Of a DNA stretch of 64,000 bases, positions 1-8,720 are shown one piece after another. The stretch comes from Halomonas urmiana (GTDB taxonomy: Bacteria > Pseudomonadota > Gammaproteobacteria > Pseudomonadales > Halomonadaceae). The position numbers and the translations under genes are program-made. The stretch is taken from NCBI RefSeq assembly GCF_005780185.1, contig NZ_VBUI01000001.1, forward strand, positions 186,001-250,000, written 5' to 3'. Each line of letters opens with the position of its first letter. Positions within the stretch are counted from its first letter, which is position 1. Below the pieces are notes generated by a model that did no database searches, was not told the origin of the DNA, and saw nothing but the letters and a program-made list of their open reading frames with translations.

Positions 1-1
1 G

Positions 2-1279
2 GGGCTGCAACTCGAGGGGCATGAGGGCCGCATCACCTTCACGCCCGAGGCCACCGAGTACCGGCTGGGTGAGAATGACGATCGCCTCGAGGTCGACATG
101 ACCGCCGAGGTCAACGGCGTCGAGGTGATCAAGCGACTCACCTTCGAGCGTGACAGCTACGCGGTCGACGTGAACTACTTCCTGGCCAACAACACCGAGG
201 AACCGGTCACCGCCCGCTTCATCGGCCAGCTGGTCCGCGACAACAGCAGCGACCCCTCCAGCGGCCCGAAGATGGGCATGCGCTCCTACCTCGGCGCCGC
301 CTACTCCACGCCGGAGGACCGCTACCTCAAGGTCGACTTCGATGAGGTCCAGGAAGGCGCCTTCAACAACCGCGACGTCGAGGGGGGCTGGGTCGCCATC
401 ATCCAGCACTACTTCACCTCGGCCTGGGTACCCGCGCAGAAGCAGCAGAACCTCTACTACGCCACCACCGATGCGCGAGACCGCAACGTGGCGGCCTTTG
501 CGGGCCCAACCAGCAACGTGACCGGTAACGGCGAGGCGACGCTGGGCGCGACCCTCTACATGGGTCCCAAGGTGCAGGATCGCCTCGAGGCCGTGGCACC
601 CAACCTGGAACTGACGGTGGACTTCGGCTGGCTGTGGTTCATCGCCAACCCACTGTTCTGGCTGCTCGACCACATCCATGACCTGATCGGCAACTGGGGC
701 TGGTCCATCGTTCTGCTGACCATGCTGGTGAAGGCGGCGCTGTGGCCCCTCTCCGCCAAGGCCTACAAGTCCATGGCCCGCATGCGCAAGCTGGGCCCGG
801 AGATGCAGCGCCTCAAGGAGCAGTTCGGCGACGACCGTCAGAAGATGTCCCAGGAGATGATGAAGTTCTACCAGAAGGAGAAGATCAATCCTCTGGGGGG
901 CTGTCTGCCGATCCTGGTGCAGATGCCGGTGTTCATCGCCCTGTACTGGATGCTGCTGGAATCCGTCGAGCTGCGCCACGCGCCCTTCATGTTCTGGATT
1001 CAGGACCTGTCGGTGAAGGATCCGTTCTTCATCCTGCCGATCCTGATGGGCGCCTCAATGTTCGTGCAGCAGATGCTCAACCCGACGCCTCCGGACCCCA
1101 TGCAGGCGAAGATCATGAAGATGCTACCGATCGTCTTCACCTTCTTCTTCCTGTGGTTCCCGGCAGGCCTAGTCATCTACTGGGTGGTCAACAACTGCAT
1201 CTCGATCATTCAGCAGTACACCATCACCCGCAAGATCGAGGCCGATCCCAGTATCGGCAAGGGCATGAAGACCAAGTAG
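2..1279 (+). CDS. yidC: Membrane protein insertase YidC (5' end outside the window)
   Basis: Inserts and folds inner-membrane proteins, alone or with SecYEG. The frame is open from base 2, so the N-terminal part is cut off by the window edge. Present are the end of the periplasmic beta-rich domain and the whole conserved membrane core: NPLFWLLDHIH, the cytoplasmic loop after WPLSAKAYKSMARMRKL, GGCLPILVQMPVFIALYWML, and FPAGLVIYWVVNN near the end. The conserved basic residue of the hydrophilic groove (Arg366 in E. coli) aligns with Lys here (TMLVKAALWPLS). A downstream mnmE is the usual arrangement; rnpA, rpmH and dnaA would be expected upstream of the window. Identification is secure. Confidence 0.97.
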   Translation, partial: GLQLEGHEGRITFTPEATEYRLGENDDRLEVDMTAEVNGVEVIKRLTFERDSYAVDVNYFLANNTEEPVTARFIGQLVRDNSSDPSSGPKMGMRSYLGAAYSTPEDRYLKVDFDEVQEGAFNNRDVEGGWVAIIQHYFTSAWVPAQKQQNLYYATTDARDRNVAAFAGPTSNVTGNGEATLGATLYMGPKVQDRLEAVAPNLELTVDFGWLWFIANPLFWLLDHIHDLIGNWGWSIVLLTMLVKAALWPLSAKAYKSMARMRKLGPEMQRLKEQFGDDRQKMSQEMMKFYQKEKINPLGGCLPILVQMPVFIALYWMLLESVELRHAPFMFWIQDLSVKDPFFILPILMGASMFVQQMLNPTPPDPMQAKIMKMLPIVFTFFFLWFPAGLVIYWVVNNCISIIQQYTITRKIEADPSIGKGMKTK

Positions 1280-1300
1280 ACGAGGTCTCATCCCGCGTCT

Positions 1301-1332
1301 CCAGACCCCCGCCTCGGCGGGGGTCTGGCGTT
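1301..1332 (+). terminator. Hairpin terminator after yidC
   Basis: A perfect GC-rich inverted repeat, CCAGACCCCCGCC at 1301-1313 and GGCGGGGGTCTGG at 1316-1328, is followed by CGTTTG. The T-run is short, so termination may be partial and allow some read-through into mnmE. Confidence 0.65.
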
Positions 1333-1422
1333 TGAGGGGTCTAGCGTTTGGCCGTCCCGCCCCGGACAATGTCCCTTGTTAAGGCCCCTCGATCATTCGC
1401 CTTTCGACCACAGGAACCGTCC

Positions 1423-2793
1423 ATGGCCGCCAGCCTCTACGATCAGGACACCATCGCCGCCCTGGCCACGCCGCCAGGCCGCGGTGGCGTGGGGATCATC
1501 CGCGTCTCAGGGCCCGCCTGCACGACGATCGTCCAAGCGATGCTGGGCCACTGCCCCGCCCCGCGCCAGGCCCACTACGGCTCCTTCCAGGGCGCCAGCG
1601 AGGTGATCGACGAGGGCATCGCGCTCTACTTCGAAGGCCCCCACTCCTTCACCGGTGAGGACGTGCTGGAACTCCAGGGGCATGGGGGGCCGGTGATCAT
1701 GGACCTGCTGCTCGAGCGCTGCGTGCAGCTCGGCGCCCGGCTGGCGCGGCCCGGCGAGTTCTCCGAGCGGGCCTTCCTCAACGACAAGCTGGATCTGGCC
1801 CAGGCCGAGGCGATCGCCGACCTGATCGAGGCGAGCTCGAGGGGGGCCGCCGAGAACGCTCTGCGCTCCCTGCAGGGCGAGTTCTCGCACCGCGTTCAGG
1901 CGCTGGTCCAGCGGCTGATCGAGCTACGCATCTACGTGGAGGCGGCCATCGACTTCCCCGAAGAGGAGATCGACTTCCTCGCCGACGGGCACGTGGCCGG
2001 CAAGCTCGCCGCCATCCAGGCCGACCTGGCCGCGGTGCGGGCCGCCGCCGGCCAGGGAGCGCTGATGCGAGAGGGCATGAGCGTGGTGATCGCCGGACGC
2101 CCCAACGCCGGCAAGTCGAGCTTGCTCAATGCGCTGACGGAGCAGGAGACCGCCATCGTCACCGACATCGAGGGCACCACCCGGGACGTGCTGCGCGAGC
2201 ACATCCACCTGGACGGCATGCCGCTGCACGTGATCGATACCGCGGGCCTGCGCGACACCCCGGACGCCGTCGAGAAGATCGGCGTGGCGCGCGCCTGGGA
2301 GGAGATCGAGAAGGCCGACCGGGTCCTGCTGATGGTCGATGCCGCCACCACCGAGGCCGTGGACCCCATGGCGATCTGGCCGGAGTTCGTCGCCCGCCTG
2401 GCCGCTCCCTCGCGGTTGACCCTGGTGCGCAACAAGATCGATGCCAGCCACGAAACGCCCGGGCTCGATACCAGCGGCGAGCGGCCGGTGATCCGGCTGT
2501 CGGCGAAGAGCGGCGCCGGAATCGCCAGTCTCAAGGAGCATCTCAAGGCGGTGATGGGCTTCGCGGCGACCCCCGAGGGCCGCTTCTCGGCGCGCCGGCG
2601 CCACCTGGACGCCCTGGATCGCGCCGACGCGGCGCTCTGTAATGGCGAGGCACAGCTGGCCGGTCACGGGGCCGGTGAGCTGCTGGCCGAGGACCTGCGC
2701 GATGCCCAACAGGCGCTGGGCGAGATCACCGGGGAGTTCAGTGCCGATGACCTGCTGGGCGAGATCTTCGGCAGCTTCTGCATCGGCAAGTAG
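1423..2793 (+). CDS. mnmE: tRNA-5-carboxymethylaminomethyluridine synthase GTPase MnmE
   Basis: GTPase that works with MnmG to place the (carboxymethyl)aminomethyl group on wobble U34 of certain tRNAs. The start at 1423 gives [20 protein letters not shown], which matches the family N-terminus; an upstream ATG at 1348 would add 25 unrelated residues. Length is 456 aa (E. coli 454). The N-terminal folate-binding domain is followed by the G domain with P-loop GRPNAGKSS at about residue 225, [16 protein letters not shown] and NKID. The last four residues are the conserved C-I-G-K with the catalytic Cys. Its partner mnmG lies 15 kb downstream rather than adjacent. It converges on rlmJ with only 8 bases between stop codons. 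Confidence 0.97.
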   Translation: MAASLYDQDTIAALATPPGRGGVGIIRVSGPACTTIVQAMLGHCPAPRQAHYGSFQGASEVIDEGIALYFEGPHSFTGEDVLELQGHGGPVIMDLLLERCVQLGARLARPGEFSERAFLNDKLDLAQAEAIADLIEASSRGAAENALRSLQGEFSHRVQALVQRLIELRIYVEAAIDFPEEEIDFLADGHVAGKLAAIQADLAAVRAAAGQGALMREGMSVVIAGRPNAGKSSLLNALTEQETAIVTDIEGTTRDVLREHIHLDGMPLHVIDTAGLRDTPDAVEKIGVARAWEEIEKADRVLLMVDAATTEAVDPMAIWPEFVARLAAPSRLTLVRNKIDASHETPGLDTSGERPVIRLSAKSGAGIASLKEHLKAVMGFAATPEGRFSARRRHLDALDRADAALCNGEAQLAGHGAGELLAEDLRDAQQALGEITGEFSADDLLGEIFGSFCIGK

Positions 2794-2801
2794 CCCGTCC
2801 C

Positions 2802-3656
2802 TTACTCCCCCACCCACCAGTCGCCGCTGTGGCGGCTGGCCTCGCCCAGCAGCGGCAGGACCTTGGCCATCGCGGCCTCCAGGCGTTCATCGAGTCCCCA
2901 GGGCGGATTGATCACCAGCAGGCCGCTGCCGACCATGCCCCGCTCGCCCTCCTGCGGCTCACGCAGCCTCAATTCGCTGCGCCAGATCTTGCGTACCCCG
3001 CCGTCGCGCAGCCCCTCCAGCAGGTCACGGTGGCGGCCCGCCGGCAGCAGCGGGTACCACACCAGCACCACCGCATGGCGTGCCTTGCGCATGGCCTGAC
3101 ACACGGCCTCGGCTACCTCGGCGTATTCCGCCTTGCGCTCGTAGCTGGGGTCGACCAGCACGCAGAGCCGTGGCGAGGGCACCGGCAGCCCCTTCACCAG
3201 CCCCTGGAGCCCGTCGCCATGGATACGCTGCACGTTGTCCGGCAGTGCCTGGCGGGCCAAGTGGCCATGCTCCCCGGGATGGAGCTCGAAGAGCATCAGC
3301 CGATCCTGCGCGCGCAAGCGCGCCGACAGCCACCAGGGCGAGCCGGGGTAGTGATCGAGCCCACCGGCGAGCGATTGCACCTCGCCCAGCGCGGCGAGCC
3401 AGTCGCCGAGCAACGGATCTCTCTCCAGCTCCAGGCGCTCCCGCGCCTGCCATAGACGAGCGACTCCCTCACGATACTCCTGCAGCCTCGACGTCTCCTC
3501 GGCCGCCAGGGGATAGAGGCCACGACCGGCATGGGTATCCATGTACGTAACCGATGATTCCTTACGTAACAAGTGATCGATGACGGCAAACAGTATCAGA
3601 TGCTTGTGAACGTCGGCGAAATTGCCGGCATGGTAGGCATGCTGGTAGGAGAGCAT
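2802..3656 (-). CDS. rlmJ: 23S rRNA (adenine(2030)-N(6))-methyltransferase RlmJ
   Basis: SAM-dependent N6-methylation of A2030 in 23S rRNA. The protein (284 aa) begins MLSYQHAYHAGNFADVHKH, the hallmark N-terminus of the RlmJ/ComJ family. It has a SAM-binding stretch around YMDTHAGRGLY and the family's DPSYE active-site motif (VLVDPSYERK) near residue 167. The C-terminal SGLLVINPPWGLDE is also conserved. It is monocistronic, with its start 88 bases from the 3' end of the OmpA-like gene transcribed towards it from the same strand. Confidence 0.93.
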   Translation of the reverse strand: MLSYQHAYHAGNFADVHKHLILFAVIDHLLRKESSVTYMDTHAGRGLYPLAAEETSRLQEYREGVARLWQARERLELERDPLLGDWLAALGEVQSLAGGLDHYPGSPWWLSARLRAQDRLMLFELHPGEHGHLARQALPDNVQRIHGDGLQGLVKGLPVPSPRLCVLVDPSYERKAEYAEVAEAVCQAMRKARHAVVLVWYPLLPAGRHRDLLEGLRDGGVRKIWRSELRLREPQEGERGMVGSGLLVINPPWGLDERLEAAMAKVLPLLGEASRHSGDWWVGE

Positions 3657-3683
3657 GAAAGGGATCCGTGGGTCGTCGAGACA

Positions 3684-3714
3684 GAAAGGCCCGCCACTTC
3701 AGCAGTGGCGGGCC
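3684..3714 (-). terminator. Rho-independent terminator of the OmpA-like lipoprotein gene
   Basis: An 11-bp perfect stem, GGCCCGCCACT at 3688-3698 and AGTGGCGGGCC at 3704-3714, has a 5-base loop. Read on the minus strand it is followed by TTTCTGTCT, so it ends transcription of the gene starting at 4425. Confidence 0.8.
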
Positions 3715-3744
3715 CGGGGGTGCGTGATGACAGGCATGCGCCGA

Positions 3745-4425
3745 TTACTGCTGGAAGCGCTCCTGAATCGGCGTCAGGGTGATCTCCACCCGGCGGTTCT
3801 GGGCGCGCCCCTGCTCGGAGTCATTGCTGGCGACGGGCTGGTTCTCGCCATAGCCGGTCATGTACAGACGGTTGCGCGTCACGCCGGACTGAGCCAGGTA
3901 GTTGCCCACCGCATTGGCCCGCCGCTCGGAGAGCCGCTGGTTGTACCCGGCGTCGCCGGTGCTGTCGGTATGGCCGGCGATGTTGACCCGGGTGTCCGGG
4001 TACTGCTGGAGCACCCTGGCCACGTCATTGAGGGCATTTCGCGCATTGGGGGTGAGGTCGCTGGAGTCGAAGGCGAAGGTCACCTCACTCGGCATGTTGA
4101 GCACGATGTCATCGCCGCGACGATCGACGCCTATGCCGGTGCCCTGAGTGCTCTGACGCAGCTGCTCTTCCTGCTTGTCCATGTAGGCGCCGATGCCGCC
4201 GCCGGCGGCGGCCCCCACGGCGGCACCAATCAGGGCCCGATCGCGTCGGCTGGTGCTGCCGTCGCCGCTGAGCGCACCGGCGGCCGCGCCGATGGCCGCG
4301 CCGATGGCCGCACCGGTGCCGGTCTGGCTGCGCTCGGTCTGACCGCTATAGGGATCGGTCGTGGTGCAGCCCACCAGCAGCGCCGAAGCGGCCAGGGGGG
4401 CCATCCATCGCATTGCTCTTCTCAT
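3745..4425 (-). CDS. OmpA-family outer-membrane lipoprotein (YiaD-like)
   Basis: Predicted lipoprotein that ties the outer membrane to peptidoglycan. The 226-aa product has a signal peptide ending in the lipobox L-V-G-C (Cys20). Two glycine-zipper stretches follow (GAAIGAAIGAAAGAL and ALIGAAVGAAAGGGIGAY, residues about 38-80). The C-terminal OmpA domain (about 110-220) contains the peptidoglycan-binding signature around NIAGHTDSTGDAGYNQRLSE and RRANAVGNYL. The layout equals that of E. coli YiaD. Its own terminator lies downstream. The exact role is not evident from sequence. Confidence 0.88.
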   Translation of the reverse strand: MRRAMRWMAPLAASALLVGCTTTDPYSGQTERSQTGTGAAIGAAIGAAAGALSGDGSTSRRDRALIGAAVGAAAGGGIGAYMDKQEEQLRQSTQGTGIGVDRRGDDIVLNMPSEVTFAFDSSDLTPNARNALNDVARVLQQYPDTRVNIAGHTDSTGDAGYNQRLSERRANAVGNYLAQSGVTRNRLYMTGYGENQPVASNDSEQGRAQNRRVEITLTPIQERFQQ

Positions 4426-4462
4426 CGTGTCCTCTCCTCCTTGGGTGATACGTGGTCATCCT

Positions 4463-5656
4463 TCACTGACCGACATCGTCCATCATGGCCAGCAGTTCGT
4501 TCAAGAATAATAGACCCTGAGGCGAGGCCCCAAGCCTATCGGCATCTTCCACAAGAAGTCCTTTTTCCCGCGCCTCCGAGAGCCTCGAGAGCAGCGCCGA
4601 ATCGTCGCGGCCCGTGTGGGCCTGCCATATCGAGAGCGGCACGCCCTCCACCAGGCGCAGAGCATTCATGGCGAACTCGAGGGGCAGCTCCCGCTCGTCG
4701 ATGAGGGTACAGCCGGCCACGAAACCGCGGGGATCGTTGATGCGGCGCAGGTAATCTTCGGGCCGTCGGGATTTCCAACGCCGTTGGATCTCGAGGCCCG
4801 TGGGTCCCGGCGCGCTGAGCTTGCCGTGGGCGCCGGCGCCGATGCCCAGATAGTCGCCGAAGCGCCAATAGTGGAGGTTATGCCGCGACGCCCGACCCGG
4901 GCGCGCATAGGCGGAGATCTCGTAGCGCGCGAAGCCGGCGGCCTCGAGACGCTCGTGCCCGGCGTCCTGGATGTCCCATAGCACCTCCTCCTCCGGCAGG
5001 GCCGGCGGGAAGGAGTGGAATTCGGTATTGGGCTCCAGGGTCAGCTGATACCAGGAGAGATGCTCCGGGGCGAGCGCCAGGGCCCGCTCCAGATCCGCCA
5101 GCGCCAGCGCCGGCGTCTGGTCGGGAAGTCCATGCATCAGGTCGAGGTTGAGGTTGTCAAAGCCGGCCCGACGCGCCTCGTCGAAGGCCGCCACGGCATC
5201 GTCGCCGCCATGGATGCGCCCCAGGGCCGAAAGCTGGGTATCCTGGAAGCTCTGCACCCCCAGCGACAGGCGATTGATCCCCGCCGCCCGATAGCCGGCG
5301 AAACGCCCACGTTCCAGGGTGCCGGGATTGGCCTCCAGGGTGATCTCGATGTCCCGGGCCAGCGGCAAGCGGTCCGACACAGCCTGCAGCAATCGTTCAT
5401 AGAAGCCGGCCGACATCAGGCTCGGGGTGCCGCCGCCGATGAAGAGGCTGACCAGCTCACGCCCCGCGGCGTGCGGCAGGTCGGCCTCGAGATCGGCGAT
5501 CAGCGCCTCGAGATAGACGTCTTCCGGCAGCTCGGCCCCCCGCCCGACGCCGTGGGAATTGAAGTCGCAGTAGGGGCACTTACGCACGCACCAGGGCACA
5601 TGCACATAGAGCGACAGCGGTGGCAGGCCGGTGGTGGTCGGCAGCGACTCATTCAT
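4463..5656 (-). CDS. hemW: Radical SAM haem chaperone HemW
   Basis: HemW binds haem and a [4Fe-4S] cluster and is thought to deliver haem to membrane proteins; it was formerly annotated as an oxygen-independent coproporphyrinogen oxidase. The 397-aa protein starts with the radical-SAM cluster motif C23-VRK-C27-PY-C30 in the HemW-specific context VPWCVRKCPYCDFNSHG. The extra Cys that true HemN has is not seen in the motif (CDF follows directly). SLFIGGGTPSLM and GVQSFQD are the next conserved blocks. The start ATG overlaps the rdgB stop by four bases (ATGA), the usual rdgB-hemW coupling. Confidence 0.94.
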   Translation of the reverse strand: MNESLPTTTGLPPLSLYVHVPWCVRKCPYCDFNSHGVGRGAELPEDVYLEALIADLEADLPHAAGRELVSLFIGGGTPSLMSAGFYERLLQAVSDRLPLARDIEITLEANPGTLERGRFAGYRAAGINRLSLGVQSFQDTQLSALGRIHGGDDAVAAFDEARRAGFDNLNLDLMHGLPDQTPALALADLERALALAPEHLSWYQLTLEPNTEFHSFPPALPEEEVLWDIQDAGHERLEAAGFARYEISAYARPGRASRHNLHYWRFGDYLGIGAGAHGKLSAPGPTGLEIQRRWKSRRPEDYLRRINDPRGFVAGCTLIDERELPLEFAMNALRLVEGVPLSIWQAHTGRDDSALLSRLSEAREKGLLVEDADRLGASPQGLLFLNELLAMMDDVGQ

Positions 5657-6264
5657 GAGCGCGCAGGCTCCGGCGTCATGGCGGCCACCAGCGCCTGCAG
5701 GGCCCGGCCCCGATGGCTGAGGCGGTTCTTCTGCTCGGCATCGAGCTCGGCGGCGCTGGCCTGCTGGTCGGGGAGCCAGAACAGCGGGTCATAGCCGAAG
5801 CCGCCCTCGCCCCGCGGCGCCTGCAGGATCTCGCCCTCCCAGCTGCGCTGCACGATCAGCGGCACGGGGTCCTCGGCATGACGCAGCAGCACCAGCACGC
5901 ACCAGTAGCGCGCGCGACGGCGCCCCTCCGGTACCTCGGCCAGGGCCTCGAGCAGCCGGGCATTGTTGCGAGCATCGCTCTTGGGCTCGCCGGCATAGCG
6001 GGCCGAATAGATGCCGGGCGCCCCCGCCAGGGCATCCACCTCCAGGCCGGAATCGTCGGCCAGCGCCGGCAGCCCGCTGAGGCGGCTGGCTTCCCGAGCC
6101 TTGAGCAGGGCGTTCTCGACGAAGGTCAGGCCGGTCTCCTCGACGTCGGCCACGCCGTAATCGGCCTGGGCGTGCACTTCGATGCCCAACGGCACGAGCA
6201 GCTGGTGAAACTCGCGCAGCTTGCCAGCGTTGCCGCTGGCCAGGACCAGCTGGGCTGGACTCAT
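5653..6264 (-). CDS. rdgB: dITP/XTP pyrophosphatase RdgB
   Basis: Hydrolyses non-canonical purine nucleotides (dITP, XTP) and so keeps them out of DNA. The chosen start at 6264 gives MSPAQLVLASGNAGKLREF, with GGAGAG about 8 bases upstream; a longer form from 6297 would add 11 residues with no family match. Length is 203 aa (E. coli 197). Motifs are SGNAGK, EETGLTFVENALLKAR and LADDSGLEVDAL, with FGYDPLFWLPD in the C-terminal half. It is the first gene of the minus-strand rdgB-hemW pair. Confidence 0.95.
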   Translation of the reverse strand: MSPAQLVLASGNAGKLREFHQLLVPLGIEVHAQADYGVADVEETGLTFVENALLKAREASRLSGLPALADDSGLEVDALAGAPGIYSARYAGEPKSDARNNARLLEALAEVPEGRRRARYWCVLVLLRHAEDPVPLIVQRSWEGEILQAPRGEGGFGYDPLFWLPDQQASAAELDAEQKNRLSHRGRALQALVAAMTPEPARS

Positions 6265-6486
6265 GATCGACTCTCCATGACAACAGGGAGCCCCCATTCT
6301 ACGAGCCCGCCTTCCGCCTGGGAAACGCCCGTATCATGCGCCAAACGAATGACATGCTTGGTGACGACTGTTCTAATAATTAAGAGTGATATATCCGTTG
6401 AGAAATGATGCGCTAGAGGGTGAATTTCCTTGAAGGGGAATCTCGATGGCGGAAATACCGATTCCGTGAACAGACAAAACCCGTTG

Positions 6487-6519
6487 TTTGTAAAGCATTA
6501 AGCCTCGTGACTTTACAAA
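6487..6519. repeat. Inverted repeat TTTGTAAAG/CTTTACAAA
   Basis: Perfect 9-bp arms (6487-6495 and 6511-6519) are separated by 15 bases. Arm-to-arm distance is 24 bases, slightly over two helical turns, which would suit a dimeric regulator or a small RNA hairpin in the leader. Confidence 0.55.
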
Positions 6520-6595
6520 GAAGAATAAAGGAAGATATTCACATAACCAAAAGTTAGTAACTAAAAATTACAATATGACCGAGACTTACTCACAG

Positions 6596-6613
6596 TGTGG
6601 CAAAGCTGCCACA
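6596..6613. repeat. 18-bp palindrome TGTGGCA-AAGC-TGCCACA
   Basis: Perfect 7-bp arms with a 4-base centre lie 55 bases before the luxR-type start codon. This could be an operator or a small hairpin in the leader. It does not match a sigma-54 promoter (no TTGC at the right distance). Confidence 0.6.
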
Positions 6614-6667
6614 TTCGGCTGATTGCAAATCTGAAACATCATCGCACGTACGAAGGGGAACGGGATC

Positions 6668-7366
6668 ATGGAGCAGGGGCAGCGCCTGGTGTTGCTGGTC
6701 ACCGCCAACAACCCTCAGTCACAACTCTTCATCGACTACCTGCACCAGCAGCTCGACTGCCAGGTGTCGGTCGTCGCCCCCGCCGCGGAGTGGAAGGGCA
6801 AGGGGGCCTCGCCGACGGTGGTCCTGCTCGATGCGGATCATATCGACGAGGCGACCATGCAGGAGTGGCACGTCAGGGCAGCCGAGGCTGATGACATGTC
6901 CCTGGCCGCCTTCAACCTTCGCGACGAGGAGCATGCCGTCGAGATCCTCTCGGCCATGAACCTGCAGGGGGTGTTCTATCGCAGCGATTCGCTGGAGATG
7001 ATCTGCAAGGGGCTGACCATCCTGCTGGAAGGCAACCTGTGGATGTCGCGCTCGCTGATGACCCGGATGATCCAGTTCTTCCGTCGCCAGCAGCTCAATT
7101 CGTATCGGCCGGTCTGCGGCCTGACGCATCGAGAGCTGGAAATCATCGCCATGCTCGGCACGGGCGCCTCCAACATCGAGATCGCCGATCAGCTCTTCGT
7201 CAGCGAGCACACCGTCAAGTCCCACCTCTACAACATCTTTCGCAAGATCAAGGTGCACAATCGCCTGCAGGCGGTGAACTGGGCGCGCCAGAACCTCGGT
7301 GCCCCGCCACCGCTGGTCGGACGGCGCCAGCGGGATAACTCGCCGGACGTTTCCTCCCACTCCTGA
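6668..7366 (+). CDS. LuxR-family response regulator of the CsgD/VpsT type
   Basis: Transcription regulator, probably of biofilm or matrix genes. The 232-aa protein has an N-terminal receiver-like domain (about 5-120). It lacks the usual acidic pocket and phospho-Asp context, as CsgD and VpsT do. Residues 125-128 are W-M-S-R in EGNLWMSRSLM, fitting the W[FLM][TS]R c-di-GMP-binding motif described for VpsT. A LuxR helix-turn-helix follows (about 150-210; LTHRELEIIAML, SNIEIADQLFVSEHTVKSHL). It has its own AT-rich upstream region and stands alone, convergent with the kinase gene. Target genes are unknown. Confidence 0.85.
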   Translation: MEQGQRLVLLVTANNPQSQLFIDYLHQQLDCQVSVVAPAAEWKGKGASPTVVLLDADHIDEATMQEWHVRAAEADDMSLAAFNLRDEEHAVEILSAMNLQGVFYRSDSLEMICKGLTILLEGNLWMSRSLMTRMIQFFRRQQLNSYRPVCGLTHRELEIIAMLGTGASNIEIADQLFVSEHTVKSHLYNIFRKIKVHNRLQAVNWARQNLGAPPPLVGRRQRDNSPDVSSHS

Positions 7367-7444
7367 GCGATCAGGCCTGGACGACCTGGCCGCCCCCTCT
7401 TGCGCCCGCCCGGGTCGCGTCGGATCAGATCGCCTCGCGCCCGT

Positions 7445-8692
7445 TCAGATCAGGCGTACATGCTCCTGGATGAGCCCCGCCAGGGTCTCGGCGGCATTAT
7501 CGGCGGTGGTGTCCAGGCGTAGCAGGTGCATCCGCTCCTCGTCGCCGATCGCTTCGAAGCCGGCCTGCTGGGCCTCCAAAATCGCCAGACTCTCCCGAGC
7601 CTCGACGCCCTGACGCCCGGCCCGCTTCTCGATACGTCGGCGCAGGGTGACCTCATCGGCCTCGAAGCTGACCAGCAGCACCGGCAGGCCACGGGCCTCG
7701 GCCTCCTGGCGCAGCAGGTCACGCTGCTCGCGCTTCAGGAAGGTGCCATCGACACAGGCCGGGAAACCGGCCTCCAGCAGCATGCCGGCGCTTTCGGCCA
7801 TCCGGCGATAGGTCCGCGCGGTGGTCTCCCGGCTGAAGATATCCACAGCCGGTGATGTCGACGGTGCCTGAGGATCGAGTCCGTGGACGCGACGCCGCTC
7901 TACGTCGGAGCAGATCCGCACGGCGCCCAGTCGGGTCACCAGGGTGCGCGTGAAGCGACTCTTGCCACTGCCGGAGACGCCGATGCCGATCACCAGCGGC
8001 GGAAAGCGGAACTCGGCATAGGCCTCGGCCAGGCTCAGATACCCGTGACACGCCCGCATGGTCTCGGCCAGCAGCGCCGGACGCTCGGCGTCCTCTCCCG
8101 CCGCGCGCCGGCGCGCCAGCGCACGCCGTGCACCGGCGAGGGCCTCGACGACGCGAAACACCGAGAGCAGCCGCGCCATGCCGTAGTCGCCGGACAGGCG
8201 CAGGTAGCGATCCAGCGCCTGGCGGGCCAGGTCGGTCTCGCCTCGGGCGTCCAGCCCGACCAGCAGCGCGGCCAGATCGTTGCCGGGATCGATAACATCC
8301 TCGGCGCCGGGCCCCTGCAGGTCGCGGCCGATGGCATTGGCGAGCAGTACCCGGCCTTCGTCGCACAGCCGACTGTCGGGATGCTCGACGGCCCAGCTGG
8401 CCGACAGCAGTCGATCCCGGCGCTTGAAAAAGACCGGGGCCAGGCGCTGCACGTCCTGGTCGAGCCACTGGCGCAGCGAGGCGAGGCGATGGCGATCCTC
8501 CTCGCCGATCAGCAGCGGCTCGAGGGCCGCCGCCTCACCCTCGATGCGCTCCTGGAAGGCCACCAGGCCGGCATCATCGGGAAGAGACGCCACGCTTTCG
8601 CGACCGTGAAAGGCCACCAGTCGATCGATAAGTGCCTCCAGCGGCAGGGCGTCTTCGCATGCCACCTCGTGTTGCGCATCTCTCTGGCCCAT
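7445..8692 (-). CDS. P-loop kinase with a degenerate aminoglycoside-phosphotransferase-like domain
   Basis: The C-terminal half (about 230-415) is a zeta-toxin/AAA-like P-loop kinase: Walker A GVSGSGKS at 238-245, then CVDGTFLKREQRDLL. The N-terminal part resembles the phosphotransferase half of the fused APH/ATP-binding proteins of COG2187. It is short, however, and where that family has H-G-D-x-H-x-x-N this protein reads HPDSRLCDEG (104-113), so the first domain looks catalytically dead. The start at 8692 has GGGAG upstream and lies 29 bases after hemL; a start at 8761 would overlap hemL. Length is 415 aa, where the family is usually nearer 500. The substrate is unknown. Probably co-transcribed with hemL. 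Confidence 0.75.
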   Translation of the reverse strand: MGQRDAQHEVACEDALPLEALIDRLVAFHGRESVASLPDDAGLVAFQERIEGEAAALEPLLIGEEDRHRLASLRQWLDQDVQRLAPVFFKRRDRLLSASWAVEHPDSRLCDEGRVLLANAIGRDLQGPGAEDVIDPGNDLAALLVGLDARGETDLARQALDRYLRLSGDYGMARLLSVFRVVEALAGARRALARRRAAGEDAERPALLAETMRACHGYLSLAEAYAEFRFPPLVIGIGVSGSGKSRFTRTLVTRLGAVRICSDVERRRVHGLDPQAPSTSPAVDIFSRETTARTYRRMAESAGMLLEAGFPACVDGTFLKREQRDLLRQEAEARGLPVLLVSFEADEVTLRRRIEKRAGRQGVEARESLAILEAQQAGFEAIGDEERMHLLRLDTTADNAAETLAGLIQEHVRLI

Positions 8693-8720
8693 CTCGGGTC
8701 TCCCGGTCAGTGAGGGGGAA

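Larger units (their letters stand above)
6265..6667 (+). promoter_or_regulatory. AT-rich control region upstream of the LuxR regulator
   Basis: About 400 bases without a gene, clearly richer in A and T than the flanking coding DNA between about 6340 and 6600. It separates the divergent rdgB and luxR-type genes. It holds two inverted repeats (entered separately) and runs such as TTCTAATAATTAAGAG. A long AT-rich leader is typical of CsgD-type master regulators, but I cannot assign promoter elements with confidence. Confidence 0.5.

Noticed and set aside
1924..2817. Long open frames antisense to mnmE, mnmG, atpA, atpD, glmS and recG
   Set aside because: High-GC third-position bias opens antisense frames. 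None has a family match, a ribosome site or room for independent expression.
6262..6276. Identical 15 bases CATGATCGACTCTCC at the rdgB start and at 39379-39393
   Set aside because: Both are simply ribosome-site plus start-codon contexts on the minus strand. The identity ends there, so it is probably chance.
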